Source of the DNA: Amorphus orientalis
Lineage (GTDB): Bacteria; Pseudomonadota; Alphaproteobacteria; Rhizobiales; Amorphaceae
NCBI RefSeq assembly: GCF_030814015.1
Contig: NZ_JAUSUL010000001.1
Coordinates: 524,001 to 588,000, forward strand
Reading direction: 5' to 3'
Length of the DNA stretch: 64,000 nucleotides
The notes under the pieces are model-generated. The model was not told the origin of the DNA and did no database searches. It saw only the letters and a program-made list of their open reading frames with translations. Numbering within the stretch: the stretch's first letter is position 1; every line of letters starts with the position of its first letter. This document shows, piece after piece, positions 32,811 to 42,109 of the stretch. Both the position numbers and the translations under genes were made by a program.

Positions 32811-35528
32811 CTACACGGCGTCGCCGCCGCCATCTCCGTCCCCGTCGGGCAGGTCCAGCGGCTCGGCCGGCTGGCTGCTGTCGGGCGGCGTCTGGCGCGG
32901 CTTGCGGCGGCGCTTGCGCGGGCGCGATTGACGCGGCGGCTCGTCCTCCTCCGCGTCGGCGTCCTCGGGCTTCATGAGGTGCTTCAGCGTCTCCAGATCG
33001 AGTATGTGCAGATCCCGCCTTGTGTAGGGGATCTCGATGCCGTTTTCCCTGAGCGTGCGGAAGGCGGCCATCCTCAGTTCCGACTTGGCGCTCAGCATGT
33101 AGTCCACGTTGCCGAGATAGCAGAAGATCTGGAACTCCAGCGCGGACTCGCCGAAATTGGACAGGTAAACCTTGGCCTCCGGGTAGGCCAGCACATTCGG
33201 ATGGGTCTCGGCCACCTCCAGCAGCAGGTCGTGGACCTTGTCGGGATCGGAATCGAACGGCACCCGGACGTCGATGATGACGCGCCCCGACGTGTCGGTG
33301 TGCATCCAGTTCTTCACGACGCCGGAGATCAGGTCGGAGTTCGGGACGATCACCGTCGACCGGTCGAAGGTCTCGATCTCGGTCGAGCGCACGTTGATGC
33401 GCTTCACGTAGCCCTGTTCGGCGCCGACGACGATCCAGTCGCCGGCCTTGATCGGGCGTTCGGCCAGAAGGATCAGGCCGGAGACGAAGTTGTTGACGAT
33501 GGACTGCAGGCCGAAACCGACACCGACGGAAAGCGCACCGGCGATGATCGCGACGTTCTGCAGGTTGAAGCCGGCAACCGAGAAGGCGATCACGCCGGCC
33601 ATGATCACGCCGAGATAGCCGAGACCCGTGCGCACGGAGGTCTTCAGGCCGACATCCATGCGGGTGTGCGGCAGGAAGCGCGTGTCGAGCCATCGCTGCA
33701 GGGCGCGGGTGGCGACCATTCCGATCGCGAACACCAGGAGCGCCGTGACGATCGCCGCCGGCGAGATGGTGACGGAGCCGATGCTGAGCCCGGTGACGGA
33801 GCGCCGGAAGGTTCCGATCAGGTCGGCGCCCGTCACGCCGAACGGGGTCAGCAGCAGTGCCCCCGCGGTGGCGATCATCAGGAGGCGGCCGATGCCCGAC
33901 AGGATCGCGCCGATCTGCTCGATTGTTGCCGGCCTGAGCCGCAGGTTGCGCAGCAGGACGCCGCCGATTGCCGTGCCCGGCCGGAATGCCGCCGTCAGGA
34001 ATTCGTCAACGAGGACCAGTGCGAGATAGAGGATGCTGAGGACGAGCGCGATCCAGACCACCTGGCCGACCAGGAACCAGCCGAGTGTCAGGTATCCGCC
34101 GAACGGCGCGAGGAGCGCTACGATCGCCGTCAGCCAGGCCGGCGGAAGCAGCCAGCGCCAGACCGCGATCGACCCGCCGTCCGGGCTTTCGGAATCGTGG
34201 TTCAGACCGCGCGCGATGGCATGGAGCGTGCCCATCGACGCGGCTGCCGTGAGCACCGCGAACAGACCCTGCACGCCCTGCACCACCGGCAGCGGCAGCG
34301 CCAGCACGTTGGACATCGCGACCATGAAATGGCCGAGCGTGAACACGCTGCCGTAGAGGATCACCCAGTGCATGATCTTCTCGGCGAACGAATCCGCCAC
34401 CGGCAGGAAGCGCCATGCCGGCCGGTTCGGGGCCACGATCGCCACCGCCAATCCCCGGATCGCCGCGAACAACGCAAGCGACTGAAGCGCGGCAAGCAGC
34501 ATCTGGTCGATGCGCTGGGCCGACATCTGGAAGCCTTCCAGCATCGCGAACAGGGCGAGCATCACGGCCACCACGACGCCGAAATTGACCGAGGCGATCG
34601 CGGCCGCATGGGTGGCCATGGACAGCTTGGAGACGCTGGTCAGCGTGGGATCCCGGTTGGTGATCCGGTAGAGGTAGCGGCGCACCGGCCAGGCAAGGAC
34701 GATGGCGAAGATCAGAAGGCCGGTCGACGCCAGTGCCAGCTGCCAGCCGCTGCGGGCCTGAACCAGGCCTTTCCAGTCTTCGAACAGATATCTCAGGCTC
34801 GTCAGCGCGCGTGGGGTCTCGACGATGATGTCCTGCCAGAGCGTGAGGTCCAGCATGCTGCGGCGCCGTTCGCCGATGCGTTCGGCGAACTGCTGGCGGC
34901 GGCGGTCCTCGATCGTCGCAATCAGTTCGTCCGCGCGCAGCCGCGTCGCATAGGCCTGCTTCAGGATCGCCTCGAGAGCGACCAGGAGACGGGTCTGGGC
35001 TTCGCGTTCGTTGCGCAGCGTCTCCGGCTCCAGGGCGCTCTGCTCCGCCGGCAGGTTGAGTTCGTCCAGCCGCGCCTGCAGGGCGTTCGCCCGCGGCTGC
35101 AGCCTGTCTATCAGCGGGGTGATCTGGTCGCGCAGGGTGGCTGCTGTCCGGCGCAGGTCGACGAGCGCCTCGTCGCTGAGATTGCTGTTGTTAAGGCTCG
35201 AGCCGATCTGGTCGAGCTGCGTGCGCCAGCTGTCGACCAGGGCCTGGTCGGCCGGATCGACATTTGCGGGAGCGACCGGCTCGCCGCCCTGGGTGCCGGG
35301 ATGGGGCGTGGCCGGCGTCGTCGTGCCGTTCCCGGCGTCCCCGGTCTCCGCCGCCTGGTCGGCCTGGCCCGATGGCTCGGACTGGTTGAGCGGCGAGAGG
35401 ACCTGGGGCACCTGGTCGGGCGCCTGGGTTACCGGCGAACTGCCCTGGGCGAGTGCGGCGACGGACCACGACCCGAGCACCGCGCAGACGAGGAAAAGGC
35501 CCGACAGGCTGCGAAGGCTCGAGCGCAT
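32811..35528 (-). CDS. Large MscS-family mechanosensitive channel (DUF3772 type)
   Basis: A 905-residue protein with a signal peptide (SGLFLVCAVLGSWSVAALAQ), a Pro/Gln-rich linker, a periplasmic helical domain (about residues 100-250) of the DUF3772 kind, roughly eleven membrane helices, then the MscS pore helix and beta domain (GALSVGVGFGLQSIVNNFVS, LLAERPIKAGDWIVVG, TFDRSTVIVPNSDLISG). The C terminus is a long basic then acidic tail (RPRKRRRKPRQ). The ATG at 35526-35528 is used. By family it opens on membrane tension during osmotic downshock. Glucan synthesis and betaine uptake genes nearby share this theme. Confidence 0.92.
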   Translation of the reverse strand: MRSSLRSLSGLFLVCAVLGSWSVAALAQGSSPVTQAPDQVPQVLSPLNQSEPSGQADQAAETGDAGNGTTTPATPHPGTQGGEPVAPANVDPADQALVDSWRTQLDQIGSSLNNSNLSDEALVDLRRTAATLRDQITPLIDRLQPRANALQARLDELNLPAEQSALEPETLRNEREAQTRLLVALEAILKQAYATRLRADELIATIEDRRRQQFAERIGERRRSMLDLTLWQDIIVETPRALTSLRYLFEDWKGLVQARSGWQLALASTGLLIFAIVLAWPVRRYLYRITNRDPTLTSVSKLSMATHAAAIASVNFGVVVAVMLALFAMLEGFQMSAQRIDQMLLAALQSLALFAAIRGLAVAIVAPNRPAWRFLPVADSFAEKIMHWVILYGSVFTLGHFMVAMSNVLALPLPVVQGVQGLFAVLTAAASMGTLHAIARGLNHDSESPDGGSIAVWRWLLPPAWLTAIVALLAPFGGYLTLGWFLVGQVVWIALVLSILYLALVLVDEFLTAAFRPGTAIGGVLLRNLRLRPATIEQIGAILSGIGRLLMIATAGALLLTPFGVTGADLIGTFRRSVTGLSIGSVTISPAAIVTALLVFAIGMVATRALQRWLDTRFLPHTRMDVGLKTSVRTGLGYLGVIMAGVIAFSVAGFNLQNVAIIAGALSVGVGFGLQSIVNNFVSGLILLAERPIKAGDWIVVGAEQGYVKRINVRSTEIETFDRSTVIVPNSDLISGVVKNWMHTDTSGRVIIDVRVPFDSDPDKVHDLLLEVAETHPNVLAYPEAKVYLSNFGESALEFQIFCYLGNVDYMLSAKSELRMAAFRTLRENGIEIPYTRRDLHILDLETLKHLMKPEDADAEEDEPPRQSRPRKRRRKPRQTPPDSSQPAEPLDLPDGDGDGGGDAV

Positions 35529-35783
35529 GACACAATCCAAGCTTGGGCCGTCGTGAAGACCGACCGTCCGGCTCTGTAGGCCTGGGTTCCTCAACCCGAG
35601 GCGCGGCGGGCGGGGAGACGGTGACCGCAACCGCGCGGGCCAGGCAATCCGAATCCCCAGGTGCGGATCTTCCGCGAACCGGCGGGCAATGTGCAACAGA
35701 ACGCGGCGGGGATATGGCATCGCCAGGCGCCCGCAGGCGTTTCGCGCGGCCCGGATTCAGGACAACGGACCGGTCGGCAGGGG

Positions 35784-37028
35784 TCAGCCGGTCCGCATCG
35801 CGGCAGAGCCCGCCGTACCGCCGGGGGCGACGGGTTCCGGCGGGACGTCATCTTCGGGTGGGGCGAGGACATCCGACATGTTCGCCGAGGAGACGACGCC
35901 CCTCAGGTGTCCGGCCTCGTCGACGACGGCGACCGGGTAGGCGGCCTCGAGCGTCGTGGGCAGCGCGACTTCCAGAGGATCGGTCTGGTTGAGGACGGGG
36001 TGGCCCTGGGCCACGTCCCATGTGGTCCGGGCGCCGTTCGGCTCGTCGATCGCGGCTTTGACCGCATCCTGGGTGACGATGCCGCGATAGCTGTCGCCGT
36101 CGACCGCATAGCCGTAGTCCGCCCCCATCCGGCGCATGTCGGCGAGGGCGCGCTCCAGGTTTTCCTCGGTGATGCGATGCTGCGGCGGTTTCATCACCAC
36201 GTCGACGGTCAGAACGCGCGCCCGGTTCACGTCGCGCACGAAGGCGCGGACATAGTCGTCGGCGGGGCTAAGCAGGATCTCGGCGGGCCGACCGACCTGG
36301 GACAGTTGGCCGTCCTTGAGGATGGCGATCCGGTCGCCGATCTTGAGCGCCTCGTCCAGATCGTGGGTGATGAAGACGATGGTCTTGCCGAGCCTGGCCT
36401 GAAGGGCGACGAGCTGGTCCTGCATCTGGCTGCGGATCAGCGGATCGAGGGCGGAGAAGGCCTCGTCCATCAGAAGGATGTCGGCGTCGGTGGCGAGCGC
36501 GCGGGCGAGCCCGACGCGTTGCTGCATGCCGCCGGACAGTTGGCTCGGAAACTGGTTCTCGAAGCCGGACAGGCCGACGGCTTCGACCCATTCCTTCGCC
36601 TGACGCTGCCGCTCCGCCCGGCCGAGGCCGCGCACCTCCAGCCCGTAGGCGACGTTCTGGAGGACGGTGCGGTGGGGCATCAGCCCGAAGCGCTGAAACA
36701 CCATGCTCATGCGTCGGCGACGGAAATCCTCCAATTCCCGGTTGCCGAGGGCCATGACGTCCTTGCCGTCGACGAGGATCGTGCCGTCGGTCGGATCGAT
36801 CAGCCGGTTGAAATGCCTGATCAGCGTCGACTTGCCCGAGCCGGAAAGGCCCATGATGACGAAGATCTGGCCGCGTTCGATCGACAGCGACACGTCGTCG
36901 ATCCCGAGCGTGTGGCCGGTCTCGGCGAGAAGCGCGTCCTTGCCGAGACCCTGCCTGACCCGGGCAAGCGCCTGCTTCGGGTTCGGGCCGAAGATCTTGG
37001 TGATGTGCTCGACTTCGATCAGCGCCAT
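35784..37028 (-). CDS. Betaine/choline-type ABC transporter ATP-binding protein with CBS domains
   Basis: A 414-residue ATPase of the ProV/OpuAA kind: Walker A GLSGSGKSTLIRHF, signature LSGGMQQRVGLARAL, Walker B DILLMDEAFSALDP, switch His in VFITHDLDEALK. Two C-terminal CBS domains (about residues 270-400) would sense ionic strength or nucleotide and gate transport. It starts 74 bases after the permease gene and completes a transporter whose binding proteins are encoded upstream. Confidence 0.93.
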   Translation of the reverse strand: MALIEVEHITKIFGPNPKQALARVRQGLGKDALLAETGHTLGIDDVSLSIERGQIFVIMGLSGSGKSTLIRHFNRLIDPTDGTILVDGKDVMALGNRELEDFRRRRMSMVFQRFGLMPHRTVLQNVAYGLEVRGLGRAERQRQAKEWVEAVGLSGFENQFPSQLSGGMQQRVGLARALATDADILLMDEAFSALDPLIRSQMQDQLVALQARLGKTIVFITHDLDEALKIGDRIAILKDGQLSQVGRPAEILLSPADDYVRAFVRDVNRARVLTVDVVMKPPQHRITEENLERALADMRRMGADYGYAVDGDSYRGIVTQDAVKAAIDEPNGARTTWDVAQGHPVLNQTDPLEVALPTTLEAAYPVAVVDEAGHLRGVVSSANMSDVLAPPEDDVPPEPVAPGGTAGSAAMRTG

Positions 37029-37102
37029 GGGGCCGGCCTTGTCTCTTCGTCGGTGAGCCGTGTCGGGGTGGAGACGGGGAGGGACGGGCCTCTGTGCATG
37101 GC

Positions 37103-37984
37103 CTAGCCGCCGGCCACATTCCGATAGGCCTGGGCCCGGGCGCCGATCGACTGGCTGATCCGGTCGAAGACCACGGCCAGGATGACGATGGCGAGCCCGC
37201 CGACGAGGCCCTGGCCGGAATCGTTGCGCTGCAGCCCGACCAGCACAGTCTCGCCGACCCCGCGCGCGCCGATCATCGAGGCGATGACCACCATCGCCAG
37301 CGCCATCATGGTGGTCTGGTTGATGCCCTGCATGATGGAGGGAAGGGCCAGCGGGATCTGGACGCCGCGCAGCATCTGCCACCGGGTCGCGCCGAACGCC
37401 CGGCTGGCCTCGATCACTTCGCTGTCGACCATGCGGATGCCGAGGTCGGTTAGCCGGATCAGGGGCGGAGTGGCGTAGATGACCGTGGCCAGGATCGCCG
37501 GCACCTTGCCGAGCCCGAACAGCATGGCGGCCGGGATCAGGTAGACGAAGCTCGGGATCGTCTGCATCAGGTCGAGGAGCGGGTTGAGCACTGTCCGCAT
37601 CGCGTCGGAGCGCGCCGACAGCACGCCGAGCGGGACGCCGATGAGGATGCCGAGCCCGACCGAGACCAGCATGATGGCGACCGTCTGCATCGCCTGCTCC
37701 CACAGGCCCAGCGTGCCGATGAACCACATCATGGCCATCATGGCGACGGAGAGAAGAAGGCGGCGGCTGGCGGCGTAGGCGATGCAGCCGATCACCAGGA
37801 TCACCAGCCAGGCCGGCGACGTGCGCAGCACCTGCTCCAGCGCGACCAGAACGGTCAGCAGCGAATCGGAGATCGCCTCGAAGAAGTCGCCGTAGTTCAC
37901 CACCAGAAAGGTGACGAGATCGTTGGTCGCCTGCCGGATCGTGCGGCCGACATTCTCGCCGAGAAAGAAGGCTTCCTGGTTCAT
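37103..37984 (-). CDS. Betaine/choline-type ABC transporter permease
   Basis: A 293-residue inner-membrane protein of the ProW/OpuAB kind. Hydrophobic segments include LVILVIGCIAYAASRRLLL and TVAIMLVSVGLGILIGVPLG. The EAA loop is EASRAFGATRWQMLRGVQIP and the family segment VYLIPAAMLFGLGKVP is present. It lies between the first binding-protein gene (38098-39135) and the ATPase gene, all on the minus strand. Confidence 0.93.
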   Translation of the reverse strand: MNQEAFFLGENVGRTIRQATNDLVTFLVVNYGDFFEAISDSLLTVLVALEQVLRTSPAWLVILVIGCIAYAASRRLLLSVAMMAMMWFIGTLGLWEQAMQTVAIMLVSVGLGILIGVPLGVLSARSDAMRTVLNPLLDLMQTIPSFVYLIPAAMLFGLGKVPAILATVIYATPPLIRLTDLGIRMVDSEVIEASRAFGATRWQMLRGVQIPLALPSIMQGINQTTMMALAMVVIASMIGARGVGETVLVGLQRNDSGQGLVGGLAIVILAVVFDRISQSIGARAQAYRNVAGG

Positions 37985-38035
37985 GGATCACATCCGTCGG
38001 AGGTTGGCAGGAGGCACTGCGGCGGTTCGGATACG

Positions 38036-38066
38036 AAAACAGGGGCCGGCTGCGGCCAGACCCCTG
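38036..38066 (-). terminator. Hairpin with T run between binding-protein and permease genes
   Basis: On the minus strand CAGGGG and CCCCTG enclose a 15-base GC-rich loop and are followed by TTTT. It could terminate or attenuate transcription after the binding-protein gene, making that mRNA more abundant than the permease mRNA. Confidence 0.4.
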
Positions 38067-38097
38067 CGGGTCGGGTGCCCGTTGCCTGCGGCGATGC

Positions 38098-39135
38098 TCA
38101 GGTCTGTTCCAGGGCGGTCTTCACCGTCGCCGCCACCTCGTCCGGCACCCAGCCCGTCCAGATGTCGGGGTTCTGCTGCAGGAAATGGATCGCGGCTTCG
38201 TCGGCGGTGGCGTTGTTGTCGCGCATATAGGCGAGCGCCTCGGAGACCATCTCGTTGGTGGTCTGGTAGTTGGACAGGAATTCCACGATCTTCGGCGCGA
38301 CTTCCTGAAACTCCGTGCTGACGGCGATGGAGACCTCGACAAGCGGATAGGCCGTGGCTTTGTCCACGTCCTCCGGATTCGAGGCGGCTATCAGCGCGCT
38401 CCAGATTTTCGGATCGTAGTCGGGCTCATCCAGCGCGACGATCCGGTCGGCGAACTTGCCGAGCACCCAGGTGGGCCCCCAGTAGTAGAAGACGATCGGC
38501 TGGTTGCGCTGGATATGGCTCTCGATCGCCGCGGACAGGGCCGCGCCCGTGCCCGGCCGGACGTTGGTATAGCTGTCGTCCAGGCCGTAGGCGTGCAGCT
38601 TCTTGGTGTTGATGACCTCGCACCCCCAGCCGAGAATGCAGTTGAAAAAGCGCCCCTTGTCCGGCTCTTCCGGGTCGGCGAAGACGTCCTTGTACTTCGC
38701 CAGGTCCTCGACGGAGGTCAGCCCGGCGGCCGGGGCGTCGTCGCCCTCGACCAGATATTTCGGGACGTACCATTTCTGGGTGGCGTCGGGGAAATTGACG
38801 CCGACCTCCACGACCCGTCCGCGCGCCACAGCCTGATCCCAGACGTCGCGGACGTTCGGGATCCACATCTCCATGGTGATGTCGACGGCGCCGCGGGCCA
38901 TGGCGTTCAGGAGCGGGATGGTGGAGCCGGGGCTGGTCTCGGTGCCGCAGCCGTAGCCGTGCTCGAGGATGAACCCGGCGACGGCGTTGTGAAAGTAGCT
39001 GGAATCCCAGTCGAGGCCGGCAAAGACCACGGGCCGGTCGACCTCGCAGACCGGCGTCTGGGCGGAGGCGGTGCCGGCAGCGAGAAGGCCGAACGGGGCC
39101 GCGACGAGAGCGGTCGCGAGAGCTTGTTTCAGCAC
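38098..39135 (-). CDS. Betaine/choline-type ABC substrate-binding protein 1
   Basis: A 345-residue periplasmic protein (OpuAC type) with a signal peptide (LATALVAAPFGLLAAG, cleavage near ASA-QTP). Features: VVFAGLDWDSSYFHNAVAGF, PGSTIPLLNAMARGAVDITM and aromatic-rich segments (YYWGPTWVLGKF) of the sort that form cages for quaternary ammonium groups. The GTG at 39133-39135 is selected by a strong AAGGAGATTGCC site. It is first of the co-oriented SBP-permease-ATPase genes. Confidence 0.9.
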   Translation of the reverse strand: MLKQALATALVAAPFGLLAAGTASAQTPVCEVDRPVVFAGLDWDSSYFHNAVAGFILEHGYGCGTETSPGSTIPLLNAMARGAVDITMEMWIPNVRDVWDQAVARGRVVEVGVNFPDATQKWYVPKYLVEGDDAPAAGLTSVEDLAKYKDVFADPEEPDKGRFFNCILGWGCEVINTKKLHAYGLDDSYTNVRPGTGAALSAAIESHIQRNQPIVFYYWGPTWVLGKFADRIVALDEPDYDPKIWSALIAASNPEDVDKATAYPLVEVSIAVSTEFQEVAPKIVEFLSNYQTTNEMVSEALAYMRDNNATADEAAIHFLQQNPDIWTGWVPDEVAATVKTALEQT

Positions 39136-39389
39136 GGCAATCTCCTTTCGGCAGCACCGGAACGGTCGGCGCGAGGACCGACCGCCCGTCCGCCGCGGCA
39201 TCGGCCCGCGGCCGGCCCGATCGAAGGCGCGATGTCCGCGCAGGTTGCGTGGAAAGAGTATATGGCCGTGCGTCCGCATGTGAAGTCATGCGTCGAGGCC
39301 GGGGAGCCCTCGTCCGAAACTCCGAAAGGCCCGCGCCGATCGGCACGGGCCAGCCGGGGCCATCTGGGACGTCGGTCTGGTCGGTTGCG

Positions 39390-40406
39390 CTAAAGCGCCG
39401 CCTTGACCTTGTCGGCGACGGCCTGCGGGACCCATCCGCTCCACACGTCCTCGTTCGCCTTGAGGAACGCTTCGGCGGCGACCGCCGCATCGCCGCCGTT
39501 GTCTTCCATGTCGGCCAGCGCGGCGCTGGTCATCTTGCTGGTCATCGAATAGGCGGTCAGGAACTTGGCCAGCTCCGGCGCGCTCTCGGCAAAGGTCTTG
39601 TTGGCCCCGATGATCACCTTGCTGACCGGATAGGCGGTTGCCGCGTCCGGGTCGTCGCTTTCCAGCATCTCGTCCCAGATCTCCTGGTTGAACTCCGGCT
39701 CCTGAAGCTTGACGAAGTCGTACTTGCCCATCAGCGCGGTGGGCGTCCAGTAGTAGAACAGGATCGGGTTCTTGCGCAGATAGGCCGATTCCACGGCCGC
39801 GACGAGGGCGGCGCCGGTGCCGGGGCGGAAATTGGTGTAGGACGACGTCAGCCCGTAGGCGGTGAGCTTCTTGGTGTTGACGATCTCGCACTGCCAGCCG
39901 GCCGGGCAGTTATAGAAGCGGCCCTTGCTCGGCTCCTCCGGGTCCTCGAACATGGCGGCGTATTCGGGGAGATCGGACGCCCGCTTCAGGTTCGGAGCGG
40001 GAGCCTCCCCGCCTTCGACGAGATAGGTCGGGACGTACCAACCCTCTTCGGCGTCGGGGAAGGTGGTGCCGAGAGCGACGACTTCGCCGCGTTCCTGGGC
40101 GTCGACCCAGGCCTGGGCCGGATTGGCGGTCCAGATCTCCATCACGATGTCGATGTCGCCGCGGGCCATGCCGTTGATCAGCGGAATGGTCGAGCCGGGA
40201 AGATCGTCCACGGCACAGTCGTAGCCGTGCTCGGTGATGAACTTGGCGACCTCGGTATGGAAGGCGGCGGACTGGTAGTCGAGGCCGGCGAACATGACCG
40301 GCCGGTCGAGCTCGCAGGTTCCGTCGGCCGCGCTGGCCGGGCCAAGCGCGAGCGATGACAGGGCGATTGCGCCGGCGAGCGCAAGGGCGGAAGAGGGGCT
40401 GGTCAT
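39390..40406 (-). CDS. Betaine/choline-type ABC substrate-binding protein 2
   Basis: A 338-residue paralogue of the protein at 38098 with its own signal peptide (LALAGAIALSSLALGPA, cleavage near ASA-ADG). Shared segments include VMFAGLDYQSAAFHTEVAKF, PGSTIPLINGMARGDIDIVM, GRFYNCPAGWQCEIVNTKKL and ILFYYWTPTALMGKY. It lies 254 bases upstream of the first binding-protein gene, with a GC-rich hairpin at 39326-39349 between them. It probably uses the same permease with a different ligand preference. Confidence 0.9.
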   Translation of the reverse strand: MTSPSSALALAGAIALSSLALGPASAADGTCELDRPVMFAGLDYQSAAFHTEVAKFITEHGYDCAVDDLPGSTIPLINGMARGDIDIVMEIWTANPAQAWVDAQERGEVVALGTTFPDAEEGWYVPTYLVEGGEAPAPNLKRASDLPEYAAMFEDPEEPSKGRFYNCPAGWQCEIVNTKKLTAYGLTSSYTNFRPGTGAALVAAVESAYLRKNPILFYYWTPTALMGKYDFVKLQEPEFNQEIWDEMLESDDPDAATAYPVSKVIIGANKTFAESAPELAKFLTAYSMTSKMTSAALADMEDNGGDAAVAAEAFLKANEDVWSGWVPQAVADKVKAAL

Positions 40407-40578
40407 GATGCGGGGTCCTGTTCGGCTGTCGTCGGATACGGCGATCGAACGGCGCGAGACGGCGTCATAGGGAAACCGTCCCGGCGATAGCGCGAGCGTA
40501 AAGCCATTTGCGATCAGGTGGAAACACCTGATCGACCCGGCCCGGTCCTCGAGGAGGGGGCCTTCGCCGGGACGATGG

Positions 40579-41856
40579 TCACGCCGCCTGCCGGCCCGCC
40601 TCCAGGACGTCGTCGAAGGTGCGAAGGCCCGTGGTCGGCGCGTTGACCAGAACGGCCATGTTGCCGGGGGCGTGCTCGTTCTTCCACATCTTGGTGTGGG
40701 CCCGCGGGATCTGGGCCCAGGGGAAGACCTCGCTCATGCACGGGTCGACGCGCTGGCCGATCACGAACCGGTTCGCCTCGGTGGCCTGCTTCAGATGCGC
40801 GAAGTGCGAGCCCTGGATGCGCTTCTGGTGCATCCAGACATAGCGGGCGTCGAAGGTGATGTTGAACCCGCTGGTACCGGCGCAGAACACGACCATGCCG
40901 CCGCGCCTCACCACGAACGTGGAGATCGGGAACGTGGCCTCGCCGGGATGTTCGAACACGATGTCGACGTTGTTGCCCTTGCCGGTGATGTCCCAGATCG
41001 CCTTGCCGAAGCGCCGCGCCTCCTTGGCCCACTCGCCGTATTCCTCGCTGCCCACCTTCGGCAGCTGGCCCCAGCAGTTGAACTCCTTGCGGTTGATCAC
41101 GCCGCGCGCGCCCAGGCTCAGAACGTAATCGCGCTTGTCCTCGTCGGAGATCACGCCGATGGCGTTGGCGCCGGCGGCCGCGCACAGCTGCACACCGAAC
41201 ACGCCGAGACCTCCGGAGGCGCCCCAGACCAGGACGTTGTCGCCCGGCTTGAGGGTGTGCGGCGCGTGGCCGTAGAGCATCCGGTAGGCGGTGGCCAGCG
41301 TCAGCGTGTAGCAGGCCGACTCCTCCCAGGTGAGATGCCGGGGGCGGGGCATGAGCTGGCGCGACTGCACCCGCGCGAACTGGGCGAAGCCGCCGTCCGG
41401 CGTCTCGTAGCCCCAGATGCGCTGGGACGGCGAGAACATCGGATCGCCGCCGTTGCACTCCTCGTCGTCGCCGTCGTCCTGGTTGCAGTGAACCACGACC
41501 TCGTCGCCCACCTTCCAGCGGGTGACCCTGGAGCCGACCGCCCAGACGATGCCGGACGCGTCCGACCCGGCGATGTGATAGGGCTGCTTGTGGCCGTCGA
41601 AGGGCGAGATCGGCTGGCCGAGCGCCGCCCAGATGCCGTTGTAGTTCACGCCGGCGGCCATCACCAGGATCAGGACGTCGTGGCTGTCCAGCTCCCAGGT
41701 CGGAACCACCTCGATCTGCATGGAGGTGTCCGGCGGGCCGTGACGCTCCCTTCGGATCGTCCAGGCGTACATCTTTTCCGGCACGTGGCCGAGCGGCGGG
41801 ATCTCTCCGATCTCGTACAGGTCTTTGTGGGCGTTCGCCTCAGCGATCGACATCAT
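40579..41856 (-). CDS. ccr: Crotonyl-CoA carboxylase/reductase
   Basis: A 425-residue MDR-family enzyme that reductively carboxylates crotonyl-CoA to (2S)-ethylmalonyl-CoA with NADPH, the key step of the ethylmalonyl-CoA pathway. Family segments: PPLGHVPEKMYAWTIRRERH, AAGVNYNGIWAALGQPISPF, HIAGSDASGIVWAVG, VVHCNQDDGDDEE, NADPH site LVWGASGGLGVFGVQL, and FEHPGEATFPISTFVVRRGG. Two adjacent ATGs (41854, 41851) follow a GGGAGGAAC site. It is divergent from ecm. Confidence 0.96.
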   Translation of the reverse strand: MMSIAEANAHKDLYEIGEIPPLGHVPEKMYAWTIRRERHGPPDTSMQIEVVPTWELDSHDVLILVMAAGVNYNGIWAALGQPISPFDGHKQPYHIAGSDASGIVWAVGSRVTRWKVGDEVVVHCNQDDGDDEECNGGDPMFSPSQRIWGYETPDGGFAQFARVQSRQLMPRPRHLTWEESACYTLTLATAYRMLYGHAPHTLKPGDNVLVWGASGGLGVFGVQLCAAAGANAIGVISDEDKRDYVLSLGARGVINRKEFNCWGQLPKVGSEEYGEWAKEARRFGKAIWDITGKGNNVDIVFEHPGEATFPISTFVVRRGGMVVFCAGTSGFNITFDARYVWMHQKRIQGSHFAHLKQATEANRFVIGQRVDPCMSEVFPWAQIPRAHTKMWKNEHAPGNMAVLVNAPTTGLRTFDDVLEAGRQAA

Positions 41857-41884
41857 GTTCCTCCCTGTCGACTGCATCACGTTT

Positions 41885-41901
41885 ATATTGCAGTGCAATA
41901 T
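41885..41901. promoter_or_regulatory. Perfect 17-base palindrome in the ccr-ecm divergent region
   Basis: ATATTGCAGTGCAATAT has 8-base arms around one base, 29 bases upstream of the ccr start, in locally AT-rich sequence. The TTGCA/TGCAA core resembles sites of carbon-storage or acyl-CoA regulators (PhaR-like, or the RamB/PccR group). The regulator's identity is inference. Confidence 0.6.
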
Positions 41902-42109
41902 TCCCGTGTCCAGTGGTGGTTTTTTCTTCTTCCCAGGATCGTGGCACGAGCGGGTGCCGGCAACCAAGGCCCGAATCGACCATGAGCAGTCGCGCTCATG
42001 TTGCGCCGGAAGGTGGGTTGTCCCAAGATTTGATGCGCCGCACAGTGGTCTGGGGTACTCGGGTATCGAGATCCGGCCGGTGCGGTACGGACACAAGGGG
42101 AGGTGTGCG

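Noticed and set aside
32517-35579. A 1020-codon plus-strand frame opposite the MscS-type channel
   Set aside because: It is the antisense shadow of a gene with clear MscS motifs; composition is dominated by Arg, Gln, Gly and Asp.
35784-37991. A 735-codon frame seeming to fuse the betaine ATPase to an upstream protein
   Set aside because: The part upstream of MALIEVEHITKIFG is the permease gene read in the wrong frame; the ATPase starts at 37028.
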